A stretch of DNA of 27,290 nt from Rodentolepis nana (taxonomy: Eukaryota > Platyhelminthes > Cestoda > Cyclophyllidea > Hymenolepididae), in NCBI GenBank assembly GCA_900617975.1, contig UZAE01012083.1:39807-67096 (forward strand), in the 5' to 3' direction. Both the position numbers and the translations under genes were made by a program. Under the pieces are notes generated by a model that was not told the DNA's origin, ran no database searches, and saw only the letters and a program-made list of their open reading frames with translations. Within the stretch, counting starts at the first letter, position 1. The number at the start of each line of letters is the position of its first letter. This document shows, piece by piece, positions 1 through 10,900 of the stretch.

Positions 1-52
1 TAACATATTCCTTTGTCAGACGTTGCCTCGAACCAACAAGAAAACTCACAAA
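1..52 (+). CDS. possible upstream exon of the plus-strand gene at 1.0-3.1 kb
   Basis: The first 52 bases are open on the plus strand in more than one frame and end in AAA followed by GTAAAT, a usable splice donor. In the frame ending exactly at base 52 the phase is 0, which would join the phase-0 acceptor at 1000/1001. The segment is too short to recognise a product and its start lies outside the window. This is inference from splice phase only. Confidence 0.2.
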
Positions 53-74
53 GTAAATAAATTATTATTGATCG

Positions 75-269
75 TCATTTTGCAAACTTGTTCAATGAGT
101 TAAACAATGCCACTTCTCTTTCATCATTAGAAAAGTTTAAATGATTTCGGAAGTAAATCCCATTACTAACCCAATCCATATCAAATGCAAAATGTGTTGC
201 GTCCCGTGCAGCTGACGCAACTGAGTTGAAAAGCTTTGACTGCAGATGGGAGGAAAGGACTTCAGCCAT
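75..269 (-). CDS. small ORF of unknown function, 64 aa
   Basis: A complete ATG-to-TGA reading frame (ATG at 269, TGA at 75-77) encodes 64 residues starting MAEVLSSHLQSKLF. The amino-acid mix looks protein-like: Ala/Ser-rich at the N-terminus, then aromatic and acidic residues, with no low complexity. No family is recognised. There is no visible polyA signal or splice context that decides the matter, and the plus strand of the same stretch is also partly open. It could be one exon of a minus-strand gene, a decayed exon, or chance. Confidence 0.25.
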   Translation of the reverse strand: MAEVLSSHLQSKLFNSVASAARDATHFAFDMDWVSNGIYFRNHLNFSNDEREVALFNSLNKFAK

Positions 270-1000
270 CGGCCTCTAAATTCTCACGCCTTTGCACGCC
301 TTAATTTGTGATGCTTTTAATCGGTTACTTATCAAGGATCTACTGAACCTCTTTTCATGCTTCCTTAGGTTCTTTTTTTGACAAGTCGAATTCCAATCCC
401 TAAATTATGCCGCGTTTACCCATTGCTAGCCCTTCTCAAATACACTAATTTCCCCTTCCATCTCTCCTCCCTATTTTTACTACGTTTGCGAATATACTCG
501 AGATACAAGCAGACATCTGACCTTTGGATTTTGAAAAAGAGTGTTTTATCCGATTTGTAAGAGAAGAATGTTCAAAACCACTTTATTGCCAGAACAGAAA
601 TACTAATATTATAGGCTGTTTACTCCATATTGTTTGATGCTATATGGATAGAGGTGTAAAATGACAATAGAGGATATCATACTCCATAACTACTTGGGTT
701 GTTCAATAGTAAGAATGCACTACTAACGATATACTGGTTAGTCATTGTATATGCAGGGGTGATAATCTGTTCTGCTAACCTATAACATCCTCCAGATTTA
801 TTATTCAGTGGGATGGAAAAAGACAGTCTTATTGATGACAGGTGTTAAATCGAATAGTTGAAAAAATTAAAATATGGAGTGATCGCCGATGTCACAGAGC
901 ATCGTGATTTTTTTTGTTATAGCGCAATTAGAAACTCAGTAAAGGTTGACCTAGGAGTGAGATATCAATTTAATTAGTTTGAAGTCTACGCTAATTTCAG
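270..1000. other. non-coding stretch, nothing recognised
   Basis: AT-rich sequence with stops in all frames. A plus-strand frame of 61 codons at 378-560 is rich in Leu, Ser and Arg and has neither a good acceptor nor donor, so I do not call it. If base 1-52 is an exon, this is its downstream intron. The last bases (CTAATTTCAG, ending at 1000) form a good splice acceptor. Confidence 0.4.
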
Positions 1001-3084
1001 TACCCTCAGCTATGTCTATTGGATGGATTGATTGAAGTCCCAGGGTCTCTCTTTGAGTTGATTGGAGTGACCGAACAATCGATCGAAAAATTGATGAACT
1101 ATGCAAGTGAGAATAAATCAAAGATTCGAGTGTATGGATTAGATCTAGGTAATTCTAAATTATTCGATTACGCTACCTGCAAAGTATCGCTGACTATTAC
1201 GAGAGTGCAATAAGTTATGTTAGATAAATTTTCCTCAATAAAACGTTTTGAATGCGATAGTCGGATTGAAAATGTATTTTGCAATTTATAATTCAATGAT
1301 CTTCGAACAACAGTATTGAGACATAAATAACCAAGCTCTTGAACCTACTATTGCATTTCTTACTTTGGAGTTCGTAAATCATTTACCTATTAAATGAAAT
1401 AAAGAATTAAGAATCATGGTGATTTCGTCTGTGGTCAACAGTAGTGAGTCGCACTGTAGGCCACAACGCACACTGCTACTGATAAAGCGAAAGTAGGTTG
1501 TGCTAGTATTCCCGTCATATACCAAATAAAAAGCACTTGCCTCTATGCGCACAGCTTGACAGAACAGGAACGAACTGGAAGCTTTGGCGTAAAAAAAACT
1601 CAACCACGCTTCCACTCGTATCCAAACCGTTGAACCTCACTACCTCCCAAGCTAATATAAAGGACATTTACTGAATTAAAGCCAAGCTTTCTAGGGTGTC
1701 TTTATTAAGAGGGAAAGGTAGCAGAGGCTAAAGATTAGCATTTTATAATGAAAATACAAAGAAGGCCATTAAATGTGATTCAACCACAAAGCTCTTTAAA
1801 ATCCTGCTCATTTGCCCCTTCAGCTGCATATGAAATAAAAGGAAACATGTGAGCTGAAACATTTTTTACGACCAGGAATGGAAAATAAAGAAATTGCCTA
1901 GCATTCACAGTTGTTTACTTCAATCAACGCACTGATTAATTGCTTTTAAGATGGTTGTCAATAACACTTGGTTTAGTGGATTCGAAAGTATTCCGAGTAA
2001 TGGATAGGTTGAACAGTGCTGATTTGGGGAAGAATGGTTGGAAAAAGGATCGATTTGGTGTAAAATTGCTTCATCTCCCCTTTTCCATAACCAGCATATC
2101 AGGACGAGAAAAATTTGGATCACAATTTAGCCGAATCATACTGTTGAAACATGTTTTTTCCGTTCGTGGTCAATCTACAGTCTCAATCACACTGGGCATT
2201 GGTTTTATTCAAAAACCGTTTGGTTAAAATTGCAATGCGCTTCAGATGAGCTCCGATGATATAATTGAGCGATAGACTTACCTTCGCGTGATGCATCCTG
2301 GACAACGTAGACTCATGAACCCAAATGTCTATAAACCCGCAGTTGCCTTCTCACATCAATCTACAATGACCCCATTGTGTGTCACATTCGACCACTTCGC
2401 CAGTACCAATCTCACCTTATCTTTTTCTCTACCTTTGTGTCCGTCTGTCTATTTTGCATTTGAGAATCACTTTACTGTTCCCCCTCTCGACTGTTTATTT
2501 CTTTGATGTTCCTCCGTAGTCAACTAAAGGGCTAATGGTAACTATTATATATCATGCCACTTGATATACTTAAAAACCTGTATTTTCATTGCCTTAATTA
2601 AGTTCGCTTTAAACGTTGATCACAGACAGTAACCGACTACAGGGTGAAAACATCTTGACACTTTTACCTAAAGTATCACCCAGCTCGGCTGAACTTGAGA
2701 CAGACTCAGACCAGGCTCCTAAACACAAATCCCCAAGTTCAAGTTTAAAGGATCGATATAAAATAGCATACCTCCAGGGATTGCCAATGTGGATCACATT
2801 CACCAGTTCCGAAAGGACTTCCAAGATGAAAAGAAAACGGATGCTCCTGATTCCATTAAGCTCTCGAATGGAATAGTATCTCACAAATGTCTGCATCTAT
2901 GACCGTCCTAATCCCTTATTTACCCGTATTTGAAAAATTCGTTAATTTTGACTTCACACATGATATTCAAAATGTCAAGAAAGCGTCTATTTATAACATA
3001 GGCGAACTCTCTGACACTGAATTGTCTCTAGTATATGAAAGCGTCAAAGGCCATGCAAATCTATCTACTGAGCAAAATTTGTGA
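1001..3084 (+). CDS. plus-strand multi-exon gene of unknown function (3' part)
   Basis: Four exons can be joined in phase: 1001-1148 (acceptor CTAATTTCAG; donor G|GTAATT), 2626-2736 (acceptor GATCACAG), 2778-2875 (after a 41-bp intron with GT-AG ends) and 2980-3084 (TGA at 3082-3084). They give 153 residues. Exon 1 begins YPQLCLLDGLIEVPGS and is helical and leucine-rich. The second is Ser/Asp/Lys-rich, and the third is charged, with IANVDHIHQFRKDFQDEKK. An AATAAA at 3199-3204 follows the stop by about 115 bases. The phase match across a 1.48-kb intron and a 41-bp intron is good evidence for the first three exons. The last acceptor (AATGTCAAG) lacks a strong pyrimidine tract; the alternative is readthrough of exon 3 to an in-frame TGA near 2900. 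I do not recognise the protein. The N-terminal part lies upstream of 1001, possibly outside the window. Confidence 0.5.
1149..2625 (+). other. large intron of the unknown plus-strand gene
   Basis: This 1,477-bp stretch runs from GTAATT to CACAG and holds repeat copy 1 in its 3' half. Open frames on both strands around 1920-2227 are not flanked by convincing splice sites and resemble no family I know. A minus-strand frame at 1379-1615 is also left unassigned. Confidence 0.4.
2269..2569 (+). repeat. dispersed repeat family, copy 1
   Basis: Begins GCGATAGACTTACC and ends near CCACTTGATATACTTAAAA. It shares with the other copies the head (here CGTGATGCATCCTGGACAACG), a middle pyrimidine-rich block (CTTTGTGTCCGTCTGTCT) and the 3' block GTCAACTAAAGGGCTAATG. 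It lies inside an intron in the same orientation as the host gene. The 72-codon open frame across it is repeat sequence, not a gene. Confidence 0.85.
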
Positions 3085-3198
3085 AATCTGTCTTTCACCT
3101 CAGTCCTGACCAAATTTTTCCACTCAACTCGTAAAAGGAGTTACCGAAAAAGTATGGTAATAGAAAAATATTTAAGCTTTATTTGTGGAAATCACTGA

Positions 3199-3204
3199 AA
3201 TAAA
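3199..3204 (+). terminator. candidate polyadenylation signal AATAAA
   Basis: AATAAA on the plus strand about 115 bases after the proposed TGA at 3082-3084. In AT-rich DNA the hexamer is common, so only its position supports it. Confidence 0.35.
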
Positions 3205-3344
3205 TTGGCGGTCTAATAACTTTGATAAAGGATAAAAAAGTTTCTGATAGTAATTTCATGGTGTCATAAAGTCTTGGTCCTCCTGATGTCTGAATTCGGG
3301 TTGAACAATACTTTTTTAAATGGGTATATTATAATCTGAAGTGA

Positions 3345-3611
3345 GGTGTGCGATAGATCTACGTTCACGTGGTGCACACGGCAGTTGACTTCTCACTTCA
3401 AACCGCCATGGCCCCACGGTATGTCATATTCCACTACTTTCACAGTATTCACCTCACCTTTTTCTACCTTCGTCTTTGAGACACTCTTCTGTCCCCCCCC
3501 CCCTATCGACTTTTTTCACTTTGATGTTCCTTCCCTTCGGTGAAGCCTGAAGTCAACTAAAGGGCTAATGATAACCATCAAGACGACTGCCATTTGATAT
3601 AAATAAATATT
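3345..3611 (+). repeat. dispersed repeat family, copy 2
   Basis: Starts GTGTGCGATAGATCTAC and ends GCCATTTGATATAAATAAATA. Compared with copy 3 it lacks about 35-45 bases just after the head (from CCCTGGGCAACG on). It carries the clearest internal inverted repeat: AGTTGACTTC near the 5' third and GAAGTCAACT near the 3' end. A C-rich run (about 10 C) sits in the pyrimidine block. The 65-codon frame inside is not a gene. Confidence 0.85.
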
Positions 3612-4529
3612 CTACTTTAGCATTCCTTTTTGTTATAAAACAGTTCGATTTGAAGGATAAAAAGGGTCCCAATTTTGTTTGGATTTGTTTGCTCAACTTA
3701 TATCGCCTTAGTTATCACGCGTTATTTCTGTTGAATGGCTTCCCTATCGATCTTCTTTCTCATCAATGCAAGCCCGACTGTATTGATTAACCAGCAACCT
3801 GATTTAGACGGAAATGCACAAAACGTTGGAAGGAAATCAATCATTGATTAAAACGGAACACAATCAGCGTCCAATTCCTTACAGGAAGGTCGCTTTCGAC
3901 CACTATGTTTCATGTTCACTGTTCATATCTTGAAAAATATTTCGTGGAAATTGCGTCTATCAATTTTAATGGTTTTATCTATTTAATATGCCTTAATAAA
4001 GACCAATTTACAACGCGCCTCCTCCTTAGCATATAATCAGCTACGAACTCTAAGAATTATCGCTTTATCAGTGTCCAACATTCGAAATTCAAGGCTTCCG
4101 GCTATGGAATTCACAATGACGTTTCATCAAGGCTCTCTTGTCAATTTGAATTTAAAGCAATCATGATTCCAAGTAAAGCTGCACTAAGAAATCCCTCATA
4201 GATGTAACGATCTTTCTAAAGTTAAAAGACAACAAGAGACATAGTGGGAATAAGGGGAGTTAGAATGGGCGAAAGTGGTTTGAAAATTCGAAAATGTGAG
4301 CGAAGAGAAGTATAGGGATTAGGAAGATGAGTTGGTAGGAGAGGAGTCATATGTGCTGAGTAAGGACCACCCAGATTGTGAGAATCGGACAAAATGAGGT
4401 CCAATCAAGTCGATTGACGGATTTTACATTCCTTGTTCCTTGATTAGCTTCTGCAAATTAGGGCAGTCAGCAAGCACACGCTACATGAATCGGGAGAATG
4501 CGCAAGCACATTACAATTAAAATGTGCCC

Positions 4530-4535
4530 TTTATT
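4530..4535 (-). terminator. candidate polyadenylation signal for the zinc-finger gene
   Basis: TTTATT on the plus strand reads AATAAA on the minus strand, about 355 bases beyond the TAG at 4889-4891. Position fits a 3' UTR; other A-rich hexamers nearby could serve instead. Confidence 0.3.
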
Positions 4536-4888
4536 GAAAAAAATAATAACTTCCTTCAATAATCAAGGACCAATGATTTCATTTCAAGTTTAATTGATCA
4601 ATTAAATGACAAGTAAACCGGTTAAATATTAAGTGCAAGTAGTTAATAAATAAGCTCGAACACGGAAGATGCGTACTGCTTGTCTGTGTACTTAAGTTCG
4701 CACGTACGCATGTATGTATTTATGTATGTATGTATGAAGAGGGTCTATATGGAGAATGCAACAAAATAGGAGAATGTCTTGGATGGCAATAGAGAGTGAA
4801 TAATCGTTCACACAACATTAAGCAGTTACATGAATAAAGAGATGTATATGAAAATGGATCGGGTATAAGGTAAATGTAGGGTCGGAAA

Positions 4889-4972
4889 CTACGACAGACA
4901 GGCGTCCAGGTGAATCTCTAGAGCATGTCTATCCGGGAACCACACCTGGCATTTTGGGCACAGAGGACGCTC
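4889..4972 (-). CDS. terminal exon encoding the C2HC (UBZ-like) zinc finger
   Basis: Acceptor ATTTTAG precedes GAG CGT CCT; the exon encodes 27 residues and ends in TAG. The core CPKCQVWFPDRHALEIHLD followed by A-C has spacing C-x2-C-x12-H-x3-C, the same as in the last residues of human NEMO and optineurin (CPKC...P..D.LQIHVM..C). Phase 0 entry matches the phase-0 donor of exon 6473-6535. If it does not belong to the gene upstream, it must end another minus-strand gene, but no other candidate exons are seen. Confidence 0.8.
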   Translation of the reverse strand, partial: ERPLCPKCQVWFPDRHALEIHLDACLS

Positions 4973-7900
4973 CTAAAATGTGCAAAAAAAATATGATAAT
5001 TAAGTAATAAAACCCAGAGGGACATAACTCTCAAGCTTATTTAGAACAGCTGCCTAAAGTTCAAATGGGAGGGGTGGGAGTATTGTAGAAGGCACGATTT
5101 ACATAAACAGGTCAATGTGAAGGGACATTAAGTCTTAAAAAAACCTATACAAAAGTTAGAAACGGGCGAAGAGAGACCATCTTCCTTACAAAGAACACGA
5201 ATACATTTGCTGATCTAGCTAATGGACACATTAGCCATTGAATACACTAATTATAAAATGCACTCGATAATATTCAAATTAGAAGTTTGAAAGAGGCAGA
5301 ATATGTGGAATTTTGGTTACATCCTTGATCTTAACATTTAGAACTTCTAATGTTTCCAAGTAGTCATTGGTGATTGATAATCACCATTAATGTGCAAGAC
5401 ACAGAAGATGGCGAATATCAATAATTTTACTATCTCCAATGGACACAAAAAGGAAAAAATGAGTTAGAAGCGAAGAGAGGCTCAGAAATAAGAATAGAAT
5501 ACAAAATAGATCAGGCATATATAACATTAAAGCGTTCATCAAAGCCATGAACTATGCCGTAAGTTCAAGCTTTGAGGGGGTTAATGGCTATTCGGCATTC
5601 CTTGAGTCAAGTGATGCGCTCTCATTATTACCCTATTAACCCCCGTTAGTCCGCTCTAGGGGAGGCAATCCACCCCCCCCCTCCCCCAACCCCACTCCCA
5701 AAATGTATGGAAGGGAGACACACTGTTAAAACGCATTAACAAGGCCCATTACACTAAAAAAACGTAAACAAAACTGTCCCACCTACTGACGAATTTAAAT
5801 GCGAGAAGTAGCCATATTGAATATGTGTTATAAGCGAACCATTGGAGTGACTCCTGTGCAGATATAACTTTAGATTATTGAATAGGACATTTATTGACTG
5901 CCAATCACATTAAAACAACAATTTAGACAAAGAGCCGAGAGAATTTCAAATTACCTCTATGGAGAGACCAGAAAAGTAAAATCGTATTGTTGACGGTTAG
6001 ATTCCTAAGAGGTGACAAGAAGGATTGGGGGTTTAAATTCTAAAGGCATTTTGGGAACGCCTCACTATGAGTCGGTTTTCGTAAACGAAGGTATCTATCG
6101 ACTCTAAGTTCCCATTATCAGAATACTTCCCAAACTTCTTCAGGTAGTGCAATTTTAATTATTAGGCTGCGCTACCACTTTAGGCAAAAACAGTTCCAGA
6201 GCACTTATTAGATAGCAGTTTAAATTGGTAACTGTGGCACCCAAGGTCAATATTGACCTTGAACTAGGGGGCTCTTATACTTCCTCGTATTTTCGGACTT
6301 TCTCACAAACAAAATGACCGAAACTTCTATCTTACATAATAGACAATAACAAAATGAAAAATGCAATGGATGAGGCATAAAGTTTGACATCTGAATCTAA
6401 AGATCCACCCCTTATATACACAATACCTGGAAGGAGGTACTTCCAATTCAACAAGAAGGTGAGGAGACTTACATCATCCGGAAGGTAACTCGGTTTTTGT
6501 TGTTTAGGCGGTTCATCGCGTCTCGGAATTAGAGGCTAGGAAGGAAAAATGCATTGAACAAGTGAATCGAGGCCCAATTGGTGGTTGGTTAATGAACAAC
6601 ACCTATCAATAACTCAAAAAGCAAATTTTCCATTAAGCAAATTAAAAACCAAACAAATATGTGTTTGCGTACAATAGGAAGCACAAATAACAAAGAATGT
6701 ATGTACGTATGTGCTTGTGGAAAGAGGGGGAGGGGGAGGGGTGTCTTCTTAACGGCATCTTAAAACATGCCTTAATGAAAACGGTTTATTGCTTAATGAT
6801 AAATTGCCATCTCCATTCGAATACTCCACTTCAGGAAATCCTACTAACTCTAGTATCTAGAAAAAGGAAGACTTCTTCATGCGTACTAGATATGGTTAGG
6901 AAGATTTCAGAAAAAATCAATGGACTTTTTGCAGAACGATACAGATATCCTAGGAAGGAATATACTGAAGCTCTTATCCTTGGTAGAGAGAAGATACCCA
7001 GTGGACCTAACCAGTGTGTTTGGTCAGTGCACCAATGAACATTGATTTATTGATTTTTGAGATGAAAGACGAGTATGCTGTTCAAAGCTTATTGATGAAT
7101 ATGCAATGAACTGTACTATGAACTAAACTGGCGGAAAGGCTCCTAAAGCCGATGGGATACTACAGGATGACACTCCCATAAGATAACTGTTCAAAAACAA
7201 CTCATAGCATTAAAACAAATCCGGCATGCACCACTCTTACAGAGCAATCATACAATACCAACATCACGGATAAAAAGTGCTAGAGCAAACAGTATCGCGT
7301 CAGTAATTACCAGTAATCTAGATGGTAGAAGTCTTGGATAGACTCCTTGATCGCGTGAACAACCAAAGTGTCTAACTAATCGACGGGGAACTGGCAATAG
7401 CTACAATGTAAAGAGAGATGGCACATTATTAAGTGACAGATGAGCGGATTGGTTGGTAGCAGTATGAGCCTACCATTGGTTGACCATCATATAACACTTC
7501 GGACTCTTCGGGAGGTATTTCCACGCGCTCAAAATCTTCCACACTGGTGCGCTAATTGTGTGAAGGACAGGGGGAGGAGGTGGAGAAAACACTTAATTAG
7601 TTTAAGCAATTTAGTTCAAGTCTAGTGTCATTTTAAAAAAAGTAAAAGAGTAATAAAAGGCGATTTCAAACGCTCATGAATTTGAGGTGATCAGAAACTC
7701 GAAATCTGACACTCCATTTACCGATCAAATTTAACTAGTGTGATTGGTCATCCTACTCACGGATGCACAATGGTAGAAATTTACCCAATGACCTCTGACT
7801 TCAAATAGAACGTTGACCGCAATGCTATCAGTATTGATGGAAATTATTTGGGGCAGTCTAGCCCAATACTTCAAGCCACAAGGTTTCAAGGAAGAATAAT

Positions 7901-10900
7901 GGTAAACACTTGAAACAAAGAACCATGGAATTTCATAGGTGTTTGCACAAATAAGGAGCGTAACAGGACTTGCGCAACTATTAGACTTTCCCAAAATTAT
8001 TTAGAAGCGCAGTGTAAATACATGAGGATAAATGATACAACACACACAATTTGCAAAAAGAGGCTCTTTAAGTGTCGGAAGATTTTCATATCGAGAAGCC
8101 TGGACATCGAAACTAGAAACGGTCCGACGCAAAAAATCACCAATTTAACCTCTTTAAATTGGGTATGCATCTAGCAAGGTAAAAGCATGCGATTCCAAAT
8201 ACATGTTGGCCCGAGTAACGTATATTTTAACTCATTGAGATTTTAAACCCCGCGCTTGAGTAGTAAATTTGGTTAAAAAAATAGAAATGTGAATTGAATG
8301 CTCTAACAAGGTAGAGATACTGCCACAACTGCTCCAAGTAGAAGCTTTCTGGAATACATACCATGGGTGTCTGATGAATGATCGATATACTGTAAATCAG
8401 TGTTGATGCAGGGATGTGTCCTAGATAAAGCGGCAAATATCAAAGAAAATACTGCGCGTTTAGACAGGTGGAAAAGCCATTGGAATAAACAGCCAACACC
8501 ACGATAAATAAGTCCACTCTTTCCTAATGTAAGACCCTGTTAATCGACTAACTTATTTGCAAATAACAGAAGAGAACAGAAGACACTTGCGAATCAATCG
8601 CCACAAAGACCCCCCACCCCCTCTCTGTTCAGTAGATAAGCGCCATCAAAATTATAGGACAGGAGTGTTTGTGACATCGTTTGAAAGTATGCCAACCAGA
8701 CTTTCTCTATGAAAGATGATAAAGAAATAAGTAAGTCTGAGGAAACTCCAACTTGAAATAAAAACAGCAGATCTAGTAGTTCAGAATTTCGACTGAAGGA
8801 AGGTTATCCGAGCTCCGTGACACTTATTTCAAGTGTCCCATCCCTGTTGTGTAAAAGATGTATAATCATTTTTATTTCCACAAACTTAGATTGTTCCGCA
8901 TGAACACAGTCCCGAAACCACAGGATTTGCCTAGAGGAGAAAGTGAGTTTCGAAATCAGAGAATGACTACTACACCTAATTACATTACCAAAGTCGACTG
9001 AAATTACTTAAACAAATTCCATTAAAACAGAGGTCCACTTAAGTGATTGACAAGACATTACCGTCGTTGGCAAATTATCCTGATGAGCAACGCAACCTTC
9101 AGCCGACCCGTGGTCCTGTTGATTTGATCCCGTGGGTGTTTGGCCATCCATTTTCAGTGGTTTCAGTGCCTGGTTAATACAGTCCATCTGACGTTCCATC
9201 ATATCTCCCATTTCCGACTTCAGTACTGATGTAACTTCTTCTCTTATCATACGACTTATCTACAAGAGGGACAAAAACGAGATTTAAGTGGCATGAAAAT
9301 ACCAGGTGAGTGCTATTTTCTAACACACAAACAACTAGAGGACTATTCAGACTACCTCCTGAAGCAAATCTAACGAATGACAAGTGGACGGGCAACAATT
9401 CGAAAATTCGCAATGATTAGGTAGCCTTCCAGTGGCATTATGCTTGCAGCAGGCAAAACACGTCTTAGAGACAGAGGAAAAATTATCCTGAAAGTTGCTG
9501 CTCCCACCATCATCGACCCCAATACCAGAAGAGGTCGCTGATAATGAGTTCTGCCGTTGCCATGGAGGTGTACTACTAGTATCCATACTCATCCACCATT
9601 GTGGAGGGGGAAGAGGCGAAGAAGGTACTTCAGTCTGTGTCTGGACCGAAACTGATTTTCGAGGGGGAAGTTTAGGGAATGGAGAAGTAATTATTTGTTC
9701 CTTTATCCCACCACACCCATCTACGATCAACTCTTTCGCTTGAATAGAAATGTTTCGTTGTAGGGCCGCTGCCGCGGCTAGGGAAGCAACATTCCTCTGC
9801 AAGGAGATGATATTATCCGTCTTTGTTGTGGAAGTTTTCACTGAAGACTGAGGGGGAGGTCTTCGAGGTACATGTCTAGGAGGGGGGGTGGGAGGAATGG
9901 ATAGCTCCTCCTGTGATCTGAAAAGCTCCTTAGCTCCGGGGAATTGCTTTGGAAGGGCGCGCAAATGACTAGGAATTTGATCCAATGAGGTTCCAAAGAT
10001 AAGGGAAGCACTAAGTTTTTTTTTCAGCCGCTCAACATGGCCAATGGGCAAGTGGATATCGTCATCTAGAATGAGACTATTACGTGTGCTGGAGGAGACT
10101 AGACGTTGAGGACGGTCAAATTCTACGGGGAAGTGCTGAGAGGAATACTGGGAGAAGGACGAAGCATGCTGTTTGGAGTATTGTAGAGGATAGCATTGTT
10201 GACAGTTGTGCAAAGAAGCCTCGCTAGAGGTTCTGTGAACCGCAGTGAAAGGGTTCGAAAAGCGTGAGGAAAGGAGATACTAAGGGGCGCGCACGCATGC
10301 AACATAAAGTAAAATTCACCCATTTTACATTGAATGGAGGCAAAGATATGAAAGGAACAAAAGGACCATGAGAGATCTAGAACATGGCACAAGCAAAAGA
10401 AAGCACAAAATAAGCTTTTAAGAATACTCACATCCATTTCAGGTTCTCTTTTGGATGTCGATGGTTCACCAGGATTCACCTCACAACCTGAAAAAATGCA
10501 AACATTATTAATCCTGTTTAGTAAAAATGATAGGCGACTAAATAAATACACAAACTTTTGAATAGCAAAAATATAGAAGTGATATGAAAGCAGACCGGTC
10601 AGAGTTATGAGAAGAGAAATATTCAGGTAGTGAAGTGAATATTCGCGGTGTTGCGACCGAGCACGATAAGGTCATCTCAACGGCGCATTTTGAGTTAAGA
10701 GACCAATAATAAGAGAGGAAGAGAGTTAAGTGGACATTTTTAAAGGTCAAAAGCGTTAGCAAAATGACTCGGCTCAGATAGGTAAAGGACCGTCAACTTA
10801 GAAAAACGCAGTAAAACATGTAGTATGTAGCTAGCGTGATATTCGTGCATAAGGAAGACCGTTTCGATGTAAGTCTATGGTTTTGTTTAACTAATGGACA

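Larger units (their letters stand above)
3085..4888. other. intergenic region between convergent genes
   Basis: Lies between the 3' end of the unknown plus-strand gene and the 3' end of the minus-strand zinc-finger gene. Contents: AATAAA at 3199-3204 (plus), repeat copy 2, a minus-strand AATAAA (TTTATT at 4530-4535) that could end the zinc-finger transcript, and an imperfect ATGT tandem run near 4708-4736. The minus-strand frame at 4222-4404 is Pro/Leu/Thr-rich and unsupported. Confidence 0.5.
6536..9061 (-). other. intron of the zinc-finger gene
   Basis: 2.5 kb. A plus-strand open frame at 6697-7038 (113 codons, including VSRKRKTSSCVLDMVRKISEK) overlaps a purine-rich low-complexity start and is of unknown meaning. 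Minus-strand frames at 7731-7994 and 8227-8436 lack a family or splice support. If the donor at 9061 is not used, translation of the previous exon runs on to a TAA at 9008-9010, and a minus-strand AATAAA at 8871-8876 could end such a shorter transcript lacking the finger. Confidence 0.4.

Noticed and set aside
378..560. 61-codon plus-strand ORF rich in Leu, Ser and Arg
   Set aside because: No splice sites in phase with neighbouring exons, no motif; typical of pyrimidine-rich non-coding DNA.
2288..2506. 72-codon plus-strand ORF starting MMHPGQRR, and similar ORFs at 3346-3543 (plus) and 17828-18040 (minus, MHPGQHIL)
   Set aside because: All three lie inside copies of the dispersed repeat. Their likeness comes from the repeat and the frames differ in length and reading; no start context or conserved protein.
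9495..9743. 82-codon plus-strand ORF
   Set aside because: Shadow of the large minus-strand exon of the zinc-finger gene; its Gly/Val-rich text is the reverse of the Pro-rich coding strand.
10245..10262. GGGTTCGAAAAG as a pol III B box or tRNA T-loop
   Set aside because: It lies within a coding exon, with no acceptor stem, anticodon arm or A box around it.
10123..10551. 142-codon minus-strand ORF
   Set aside because: Overlaps the exon 10432-10487, an intron and the start of exon 9356-10279 in a different frame; the spliced model explains the region better.
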